From NCBI GenBank assembly GCA_009701085.1, contig WLKV01000001.1, positions 1 through 23,343 on the forward strand: a DNA stretch of 23,343 nucleotides, given 5' to 3'. Within the stretch, counting starts at the first letter, position 1. Every line of letters begins with the position of its first letter. The stretch is from Actinomycetota bacterium (GTDB taxonomy: Bacteria; Actinomycetota; Actinomycetes; Nanopelagicales; Nanopelagicaceae). The notes beneath the pieces are model-generated. The model was not told the origin of the DNA and did no database searches. It saw nothing but the letters and a program-made list of their open reading frames with translations. The position numbers and the translations under genes were made by a program. Of this stretch, positions 18,297-23,343 are shown one piece after another.

Positions 18297-18585
18297 CTGC
18301 ATGGTCGGTATTTGTCTCGCCGACCTTTGATGCTCCCCCAGGTGAACCGAGTTCGATAAAGAATTCTGTATTGATCTTCTTGTAGCTCTGCCATTGTCCT
18401 GGAACATCATCTTCGTAGTAGATGGCTTCGACTGGGCAGACCGGTTCGCAGGCTCCGCAATCGACGCATTCGTCAGGTTGGATGTAGAGCATGCGGGTGC
18501 CGTCGTAGATGCAGTCAACAGGGCACTCTTCACGGCAAGACTTATCTTTTACATCCACGCATGGTTCTGCAATTACATATGTCAC
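18265..18585 (-). CDS. fdxA: Seven-iron ferredoxin (FdxA/FdxC type)
   Basis: 106 aa with a GTG start at 18585 and a strong GGAGGA ribosome binding site 8-9 nt upstream. The cysteine order (C9, C17, C21, C25; C40, C43, C46, C50) matches 7Fe ferredoxins: C9, C17 and C50 would hold the [3Fe-4S] cluster, and C21, C40, C43 and C46 the [4Fe-4S] cluster. It is a small soluble electron carrier; partners are unknown. The C-terminal extension (about residues 60-106) is typical of actinobacterial FdxA. It overlaps dapC by 32 nt. A candidate promoter with -10 TAGAAT (18622-18627, minus strand) gives a leader of about 30 nt. Confidence 0.94.
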   Translation of the reverse strand: MTYVIAEPCVDVKDKSCREECPVDCIYDGTRMLYIQPDECVDCGACEPVCPVEAIYYEDDVPGQWQSYKKINTEFFIELGSPGGASKVGETNTDHADVTALAPKTS

Positions 18586-18621
18586 GAAAAGTCCTCCGGG
18601 AGCTATTAACGGTAGGCGGTA

Positions 18622-18650
18622 ATTCTAACCCTGCAGGAGCGCTCTTGCAC
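18622..18650 (-). promoter_or_regulatory. Candidate ferredoxin promoter (-10 TAGAAT)
   Basis: On the minus strand TAGAAT (18622-18627) matches TATAAT at 5 of 6. The hexamer 17 bp upstream, GTGCAA (18645-18650), is a poor -35. The palindrome at 18632-18649 fills its spacer. Confidence 0.4.
18632..18649. promoter_or_regulatory. Imperfect palindrome TGCAGGAGCGCTCTTGCA between divergent genes
   Basis: The 18-bp sequence equals its reverse complement except at one symmetric pair of positions. It is nested inside AACCC/GGGTT arms (18627-18631 and 18656-18660). It lies between the divergent ferredoxin and cysteinyl-tRNA synthetase genes, in the spacer of the ferredoxin promoter and just upstream of the candidate plus-strand -10. 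A shared operator is plausible. Confidence 0.5.
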
Positions 18651-18653
18651 GAT

Positions 18654-18659
18654 TAGGGT
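18654..18659 (+). promoter_or_regulatory. Candidate leaderless -10 element (TAGGGT) upstream of the 9-codon ORF
   Basis: TAGGGT fits TANNNT and lies 6 nt before the ATG at 18666, the same spacing seen before other starts here. No -35 is clear. Confidence 0.3.
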
Positions 18660-18665
18660 TCTGCT

Positions 18666-18695
18666 ATGTACCAGCGACTTTTGGGGCGAGCATGA
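18666..18695 (+). CDS. Putative 9-codon leader ORF coupled to cysS
   Basis: ATG to TGA encodes MYQRLLGRA. Its stop overlaps the cysS start as ATGA (18692-18695), so a ribosome ending here could re-start on cysS. It contains no cysteine codon, which argues against a simple cysteine attenuator. A TANNNT hexamer 6 nt upstream would allow leaderless translation. Evidence is positional only. Confidence 0.3.
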   Translation: MYQRLLGRA

Positions 18696-20269
18696 ATCTG
18701 CGCACTCAGATAGCGCGGGCGCTCGGAAAGCGAGCAACGATTCGCCTGCGCGACAGTGATGGCGGCTTTCGAGATGTTGTCGGCGTTCTACAGAGTGAGA
18801 CAACCCTGATTAATCGACGTGGTGAAACAGTGGCTTTCAACCCTGATGATGCGGTGGCCTTCCGTGTCATTCCAGTCTTCAATCGCCGAGATACATCGGC
18901 CGGTTCACTGTCGATGTACGACACGATGTCGAGATCTCTGAAGACAATCTCTGGCCGAGATGGTGCAGTTCGAATCTACTGCTGCGGTCCTACTGTCTAC
19001 CGAGATGCACATGTCGGAAACCTTCGCACTTTTCTACTTTCAGATCTCATCTCCCGCACCTTGCAGTTGACCGGACTCGATATCACTTTGGTCCAGAACA
19101 TCACCGATGTTGGACATATGTCAGATGACTTCACCGAAGAAGACAAGATGCTCGCTGAGTCAGAGAAGACAAAGGTTGATCCCTTTGAGATTGCGCGAAT
19201 ATTTGAGGCGCGTTTTCATACTGACTTAGCTCGACTCAATATTCAAGGAGCGGATTCCTACCCGCGTGCCTCAGAGAAGATGGCGCAGATGATTGAGTCG
19301 ATTGAGAAATTGATTGAACTCAAGCATGCCTATGTCGGTACTGATGGCTCTGTCTACTTTGATGCCACATCATTTCCCTCATATGGAGCGCTCAGCGGAA
19401 ATAAACTCGAAGCGCTCAAACCAGGTCATCGTTATGAATTCACCGATGAAGGTGGCAAGAGATTTCACGCTGACTGGGCGCTCTGGAAATTAGCAGGTGC
19501 GCGCACTCAAATGATTTGGGATTCGCCGTGGGGTGCAGGTTTTCCTGGCTGGCATATTGAATGCAGCGCAATGTCGATAGAACTTCTCGATGGGCATGTG
19601 GATCTTCACGTTGGTGGAATTGATCTTCGCTTTCCTCACCATGAAAATGAACGAGCACAATCTAATTCGCTGACAGGTGATGAAACCGTTGATTCATGGG
19701 TACATGGCGAACACCTTCTCTTTGAAGGCCGCAAGATGTCGAAGAGCGCTGGCAATGTTGTCTTGCTGCAGGACATCATCGATCGAGGATTAGACCCACT
19801 TTCACTTCGCTTTGCACTGCTGGAGAATCGCTATCGATCACAGATGGATCTCAGTTGGGCCTCCCTTGAGGCAGCGCATTCAACTCTCAAACGCTGGAGA
19901 CAATTGCTCTCCGATGCAGGTAGCGGTACAGAGTTGAAATTTGATCAAGAACTCAGTGATGCGCTCACCAATGATCTTGATACACCACGAGCAATGCAGC
20001 GAATTCGTGCCATCGAAAAGGATTCCAGTATCGGAGCTCTCGATAAACGTGCCACCTTCCTCTTTGCAGATCAGGTACTGGGGCTCGATCTCGATCGCGG
20101 CGTTGAAAGTAAAGAAGTGAGTGCTGATATTCAAGCGCTACTCGATGCGCGCATTACAGCTCGCGCAGAGAAGAATTGGGCGCTCAGCGATTCACTGCGA
20201 GATCAATTATCTGATGCCGGCCTTGAAATCAAAGATGGCGCAGATGGTCAGAGCTGGAGTTGGAAGTAA
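18692..20269 (+). CDS. cysS: Cysteinyl-tRNA synthetase with extra N-terminal SH3-like domain
   Basis: 525 aa. Residues 75-525 form a complete CysRS: CGPTVY with C98, HVGN (107-110), GWHIECS (C291), FPHHENE (H316, E320), KMSKS (348-352), then a DALR-like helical region and the C-terminal 'RDQLSDAGLEIKDGADGQSW' segment. C98, C291, H316 and E320 correspond to the zinc ligands of E. coli CysRS (C28, C209, H234, E238). It charges tRNA-Cys; HVGN and the C-terminal domain exclude MshC. Residues 1-65 are an added beta-rich domain ('LGKRATIRLR', 'DVVGVL', 'INRRGETVAFNPDDAVAFRVIP') resembling the N-terminal domain of Rv0428c-like acetyltransferases. The start at 18692 is supported by GGGGCG 6 nt upstream; the internal ATG at 18914 would give a plain CysRS but has no ribosome binding site. 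Confidence 0.93.
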   Translation: MNLRTQIARALGKRATIRLRDSDGGFRDVVGVLQSETTLINRRGETVAFNPDDAVAFRVIPVFNRRDTSAGSLSMYDTMSRSLKTISGRDGAVRIYCCGPTVYRDAHVGNLRTFLLSDLISRTLQLTGLDITLVQNITDVGHMSDDFTEEDKMLAESEKTKVDPFEIARIFEARFHTDLARLNIQGADSYPRASEKMAQMIESIEKLIELKHAYVGTDGSVYFDATSFPSYGALSGNKLEALKPGHRYEFTDEGGKRFHADWALWKLAGARTQMIWDSPWGAGFPGWHIECSAMSIELLDGHVDLHVGGIDLRFPHHENERAQSNSLTGDETVDSWVHGEHLLFEGRKMSKSAGNVVLLQDIIDRGLDPLSLRFALLENRYRSQMDLSWASLEAAHSTLKRWRQLLSDAGSGTELKFDQELSDALTNDLDTPRAMQRIRAIEKDSSIGALDKRATFLFADQVLGLDLDRGVESKEVSADIQALLDARITARAEKNWALSDSLRDQLSDAGLEIKDGADGQSWSWK

Positions 20270-20270
20270 G

Positions 20271-20582
20271 TTAAGGGCGAGGAAGTACGGCGACTAGTCC
20301 CACAAGAAAACCAATCATTAAGAGCGCACTTCCGGGGTTATCTCCTTGGATAAGAAGTTCATTTCCAGCGCCAAAAGATCCAGCCTTTGAAATCACAATG
20401 AGCCATGCAATAAGTGCGTAGAACTTGTAGCGACGCTTTCCATATCTGCGGCCCATGTACCAAATGCCTACATAGGTTGCAATGATTCCCACAGCTACTC
20501 CGAACGGTGGCAAAGTTTGATGAATCAGTGTTGCCGAGATTGCAACCAGCGCGCCGAATAAGAGCGAGGAGAGAAACTTCAT
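20271..20582 (-). CDS. Small membrane protein, DUF6113-like
   Basis: 103 aa, mostly hydrophobic, with three or four predicted membrane segments (about residues 5-20, 26-42, 54-70, 84-99) and a basic loop RRYGKRRYK (45-53) probably on the cytosolic side. It resembles the DUF6113 proteins that follow mshB in many Actinobacteria. No function is known to me. Its ATG shares one base with the mshB stop (TAATG), so translation is coupled. The stop lies 1 nt from the cysS stop on the opposite strand, leaving no room for a terminator outside coding sequence. Confidence 0.75.
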   Translation of the reverse strand: MKFLSSLLFGALVAISATLIHQTLPPFGVAVGIIATYVGIWYMGRRYGKRRYKFYALIAWLIVISKAGSFGAGNELLIQGDNPGSALLMIGFLVGLVAVLPRP

Positions 20583-21451
20583 TACGAAAGTTCTATCCCC
20601 GCAAAGAGATCAGTCTCGTAACCCTTTCCATCGAAAGGCTCGTGTTTCGCGCCTTTTACAAGGGTGTAGTACTCATGGCCCCACACCTGAAGACCTAAAT
20701 TATTGGAGAGCGCGAAGAAAGGTCCATCGACCTCAATCTGGGTTGCATGCGCACGCATTGCATCCATCTTCTTCTCGACATAAGCATTGCCATCGACCAT
20801 TGCGTGAACAAATGAATCATCTTTAGCAAAGGGAAGGTCTTCAGCCTTTTCTGCTCCGAAGAAATCAGAGCCCAACTTCTTCATCGCATCGATTCCTTCT
20901 TGAATGACCGACTTAGGCATGACGTTCCAATAAATCTTCTCAATATTCCAGCTGGATTTCTCAGCAGCGTTCATCGCTACGCGATGTGCCTGAATATGAT
21001 CTGGATGGCCGTAGCCACCGAATTCATCGTAGGTAACCAAGACATGTGGTTTTACTTCTTCAATGACGCGCACCAGATGGCTTGTGGCTTCATCAAAATC
21101 AGCTTTCCAGAAAGTATCGGGACGATTATTAGGTTCAGTTCCCATCATTCCGCTATCGCGATACTTAGTGTGACCTTCACCGAGGAAACGATGATCAGAA
21201 ATACCCAGTGCTTTCATGGCTTCTGCCAACTCTTCGACTCGATGGTCTCCAAGTGAATCTGTTTCATGTGCAGCCAGATGAGCTAACTCTTTAACCAACA
21301 CTTCGCCTTCTTCGCCACGCGTACATGTAACGAGCGTGACTTCTGCTCCGAGGGCTGCATAAAACGCCATCGTGGCTCCATTGTTGATGGTCTCGTCATC
21401 AGGATGGGCATGCACAAGTAGCATGCGGTAACCCTTATAGCTTGTGCGCAT
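20582..21451 (-). CDS. mshB: N-acetylglucosaminyl-inositol deacetylase MshB (mycothiol synthesis)
   Basis: 289 aa from the ATG at 21451; the open frame extends further upstream inside moeZ, but the family starts just before [10 protein letters not shown]. MshB removes the acetyl group from GlcNAc-inositol, the second step of mycothiol synthesis. Zinc-site residues are visible: H16 and D19 in HAHPDDE, with D18 as likely general base, and H152 in GYGHPDH. Other family blocks are [20 protein letters not shown] and [19 protein letters not shown]. The paralogue Mca is close, but the conserved blocks and the DUF6113-like neighbour favour MshB. The start overlaps the moeZ stop by one base (TAATG), so the two are coupled. 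Confidence 0.88.
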   Translation of the reverse strand: MRTSYKGYRMLLVHAHPDDETINNGATMAFYAALGAEVTLVTCTRGEEGEVLVKELAHLAAHETDSLGDHRVEELAEAMKALGISDHRFLGEGHTKYRDSGMMGTEPNNRPDTFWKADFDEATSHLVRVIEEVKPHVLVTYDEFGGYGHPDHIQAHRVAMNAAEKSSWNIEKIYWNVMPKSVIQEGIDAMKKLGSDFFGAEKAEDLPFAKDDSFVHAMVDGNAYVEKKMDAMRAHATQIEVDGPFFALSNNLGLQVWGHEYYTLVKGAKHEPFDGKGYETDLFAGIELS

Positions 21452-22632
21452 TAGTAAACCGGAAGAGTTGTATCGATTTGTTTCGCCCATGCAATGACGC
21501 CGCCTGATACATGTGATGCATCGGCAAAGCCTGCGCTCTTGAGAATCGCAAGACATTCGGCTGAACGAACTCCACTCTTACAGTGAAGAACGATGGGCTT
21601 ATCTTGTGGAAGCGATGCAAGCACGCTGCCATCGATAAATCCTTGCTTAGGAATCAAGTGTGCAGTTGGAATATTGACGATCTCATACTCGCTTGGTTCA
21701 CGAACATCGATGAGGTAGATGTCATCTTTATTATCAATCTTTGACTTGAGCTCTTGAACGGTAATGGTCGAACCAGTACTTGCTTCTTGCGCTGCATCTG
21801 AGAGCGTTCCGCAGAATGCTTCGTAGTCAGGAAGGAGAGCAGTTTGAGTTGCCTTATCGCTACAGAGTGGGCAGTTAGGATCTTTGCGCACTTTGATTTT
21901 TCGGAAAGTCATTTCAAGTGCGTCGTAGACCATGAGTGAACCAATCAGCGGTTCGCCCACACCAGTGAGAACTTTGATGGCTTCCGTTGTCTGAATTGAA
22001 CCGATGGTTGCGCACAGAACTCCGAGCACACCGCCTTCAGCACAACTTGGAACCATTCCGGGAGGTGGTGGTTCTGGATAGAGGCAGCGATAGCAAGGAC
22101 CGTACTCGGCCCAGAAGACGCTTGCCTGTCCATCGAAGCGATAGATAGAACCCCAGACATAAGGCTTCTTTAAGAGAACACAGGCATCATTAACGAGGTA
22201 ACGCGTAGCAAAGTTATCTGTTCCATCGACGATGATGTCGTACTGAGAAAAGATCTCCATGACATTTGAATTATCGAGTCGAGTCTCATGAAGAACGACA
22301 TTGACGTAGGGATTGATTTCGGCAATCTTTTCCTTGGCGCTCAGCGCCTTGCTCTTACCAATATCTGATTGGCCGTGAATAATCTGGCGCTGAAGATTAG
22401 ATTCATCAACGGTATCGAATTCAACGATTCCGAGAGTTCCGACTCCTGCAGCTGCTAAGTACATCAGTGCTGGTGAACCCAATCCACCTGCTCCGACGCA
22501 AAGCACCTTTGCATTCATCAAGCGCTGTTGGCCTGCCATTGCTACATCGGGAATGATCAAGTGGCGGCTATATCGGCGCACTTCATCAACGGTAAGCGCT
22601 GGGCCTGGCGTGACTAGTGGAGGCGTCTTCAT
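21451..22632 (-). CDS. moeZ: MoeZ: ThiF/MoeB-type adenylyltransferase with rhodanese domain
   Basis: 393 aa from the ATG at 22632; an upstream in-frame extension to 22794 overlaps the tetR coding region and is not family-like. Residues 15-260 form the E1-like adenylating domain: GAGGLGSP (47-54), DGTDN (136-140), zinc cysteines C180/C183 and C254/C257, and C197 in PSCAEGG. Residues 290-393 form a rhodanese domain with active-site C351 in HCKSGVRS. Such enzymes adenylate and sulfurate the C-terminus of carrier proteins (MoaD, ThiS, CysO) for molybdopterin, thiamine or cysteine synthesis. In M. tuberculosis moeZ (Rv3206c) also sits near a divergent tetR (Rv3208). No Shine-Dalgarno is visible; CAGAAT lies 7 nt upstream. 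Confidence 0.93.
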   Translation of the reverse strand: MKTPPLVTPGPALTVDEVRRYSRHLIIPDVAMAGQQRLMNAKVLCVGAGGLGSPALMYLAAAGVGTLGIVEFDTVDESNLQRQIIHGQSDIGKSKALSAKEKIAEINPYVNVVLHETRLDNSNVMEIFSQYDIIVDGTDNFATRYLVNDACVLLKKPYVWGSIYRFDGQASVFWAEYGPCYRCLYPEPPPPGMVPSCAEGGVLGVLCATIGSIQTTEAIKVLTGVGEPLIGSLMVYDALEMTFRKIKVRKDPNCPLCSDKATQTALLPDYEAFCGTLSDAAQEASTGSTITVQELKSKIDNKDDIYLIDVREPSEYEIVNIPTAHLIPKQGFIDGSVLASLPQDKPIVLHCKSGVRSAECLAILKSAGFADASHVSGGVIAWAKQIDTTLPVY

Positions 22633-22646
22633 GCAGGTAATTCTGC

Positions 22647-22700
22647 CGTACTGTGCCTTTCGTGGCGAATTCAGTACGATTCGCGGAATGAGTACTGAAT
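22647..22700. repeat. Three GTACTG half-sites in alternating orientation at the moeZ-tetR spacer
   Basis: CGTACTG (22647-22653), CAGTACG (22672-22678) and GTACTGAAT (22692-22700) alternate in orientation. The middle and right copies form a perfect 9-bp inverted repeat, ATTCAGTAC-N14-GTACTGAAT (22669-22677 and 22692-22700), whose loop contains the tetR ATG. The left and middle copies form a 7-bp inverted repeat with an 18-bp spacer. They cover the region where both divergent promoters must lie, so autoregulation by the TetR protein is plausible. Confidence 0.6.
22675..22680 (+). promoter_or_regulatory. Candidate leaderless -10 element (TACGAT) for tetR
   Basis: TACGAT ends 7 nt before the ATG at 22688 and overlaps the middle GTACTG-type half-site. 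The same hexamer precedes manB. The only ribosome-binding-like sequence (GCGGA) is too close to the ATG. Confidence 0.4.
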
Positions 22701-23323
22701 CAGCAACTGCAAACAATTCGCGTTCAGATAAGTCGCGACTACCTCGCGATGAGCGCCGCGCAATTCTGCTCTCTGCAGCCCTCGAAGTTTTCACAGCAGC
22801 TGGGTATCACTCAGCAGCAATGGATGAGATTGCAGATCGAGCTAACGTCAGTAAGCCTGTTCTCTACCAGCACTTTCCATCAAAGCTAGATCTCTATCTC
22901 GCAGTTCTTGATCTCCATATCGATTCACTGGTCTATGAGATTCAAAAAGCGATTTCATCGACTCCCGATAACGAACAACGCGTTCATGTCACTATTGAGG
23001 CGTACTTCAACTTTATTGAGAATGAAGGCGAAGCATTCCGCCTTCTCTTTGAGAGCGATATGAGCGTCGAACCTCAAGTTCGCGAACGTCTCAATCGCAT
23101 GACATATGACTGTGCAGCTGCTGTCTCCGGAGTCATCTCAAATGACACTGGTCTTCCAAAAGAAGCAGCGATGATGCTCGGCGTTGGATTAATTGGCTAT
23201 GTTCAAGTAACTGCTCGCCATTGGCTTGAGCGTGATAGCAAACTCACACGCCAGCAAGCGATGGAGCTCGTTGAGAACCTCATGTGGCGAGGAATTTCTG
23301 GATTTCCCCGTACTGACTCTTAA
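22688..23323 (+). CDS. TetR/AcrR family transcriptional regulator
   Basis: 211 aa from the ATG at 22688; the longer open frame from 22553 lies in the moeZ coding region. A TetR-type helix-turn-helix spans about residues 22-68: RRAILLSAALEVF, then MDEIADRANVSKPVLYQHFPSKLDLY. The helical C-terminal part (70-211) would bind a ligand and dimerise; the ligand is unknown. It is divergent from moeZ, like Rv3208 in M. tuberculosis, so it may control moeZ-mshB or only itself. The repeated GTACTG half-sites at 22647-22700 are the natural candidate operator. It is followed by 20 nt of the window with no recognisable gene start. Confidence 0.92.
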   Translation: MSTESATANNSRSDKSRLPRDERRAILLSAALEVFTAAGYHSAAMDEIADRANVSKPVLYQHFPSKLDLYLAVLDLHIDSLVYEIQKAISSTPDNEQRVHVTIEAYFNFIENEGEAFRLLFESDMSVEPQVRERLNRMTYDCAAAVSGVISNDTGLPKEAAMMLGVGLIGYVQVTARHWLERDSKLTRQQAMELVENLMWRGISGFPRTDS

Positions 23324-23343
23324 CGAATAAGATGGGCTCATGA

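Noticed and set aside
18297..18533. N-terminal extension of DapC by 79 residues
   Set aside because: These codons are another frame of the ferredoxin gene, and the DapC family starts at about LPDFPWD.
18692..20269. MshC (mycothiol cysteine ligase) instead of CysRS
   Set aside because: MshC has a CGITPYDATHLGH-type motif and lacks the C-terminal tRNA-binding region; here CGPTVY, HVGN and the full C-terminal region are present. Closeness to mshB alone is not enough.
22633..22794. N-terminal extension of MoeZ by 54 residues
   Set aside because: It overlaps the tetR coding region in antisense and is not similar to the ThiF/MoeB start.
23324..23343. Start of another gene at the right edge (ATG at 23332 or 23340)
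   Set aside because: The ATG at 23332 meets a stop after two codons, and the one at 23340 has no visible downstream sequence.

Overview
The window looks like a streamlined, moderate-GC actinobacterial chromosome segment. By eye the GC content is in the high 40s. Actinobacterial markers are MtrA/MtrB, a WhiB2-type regulator, DUF3499, DUF5719, MshB of mycothiol synthesis, a ferredoxin-DapC pair and MoeZ. Low GC, overlapping or near-zero gene spacing and missing conserved neighbours suggest a small-genome freshwater lineage such as Nanopelagicales (acI). The lineage is inferred from memory of gene content, not from a database search.

Layout. (1) 1-2578: the start of a DUF6912-like gene, then a translationally coupled SAF-domain (CpaB-like) membrane protein and CpaE/ParA-like P-loop protein on the minus strand, then a divergent Rv3235-family (DUF6459) gene. 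(2) 2586-10984, all minus: manB, ahcY, mtrA, mtrB, comF, secA in transcription order. This matches the secA1-sahH-manB neighbourhood of Mycobacterium but lacks hpf, lpqB and tmk. (3) 11021-15758, minus: a large GT2 membrane glycosyltransferase, DUF5719, DUF3499, followed by manB. (4) 15801-18585, minus: ferredoxin, dapC, mannose-1-phosphate guanylyltransferase, then whiB with its own promoter and a palindrome over the -10. (5) 18692-20269, plus: cysteinyl-tRNA synthetase with an unusual extra N-terminal domain. (6) 20271-22632, minus: moeZ, mshB and a DUF6113-like membrane gene, tightly coupled. (7) 22688-23323, plus: a TetR regulator divergent from moeZ, with repeated half-sites around its start.

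The genes serve mostly core functions: protein export (SecA), the cell-wall two-component system MtrAB, the methyl cycle (AhcY), mannose activation for glycans (ManB, ManC-like, with the GT2 enzyme as a possible consumer), lysine/DAP synthesis (DapC), mycothiol (MshB), sulfur-carrier activation (MoeZ) and cysteine tRNA charging. No tRNA, rRNA, CRISPR, insertion sequence or prophage was recognised. No gene-free stretch exceeds 300 bases.

The most notable points are the domain fusion on the cysteinyl-tRNA synthetase and the 9-codon ORF just before it, the short AhcY type at the mtrA locus, the degenerate P-loop of the CpaE-like protein, the recurring TANNNT hexamer 6-8 nt before start codons (leaderless promoters), and several palindromes in the divergent spacers.
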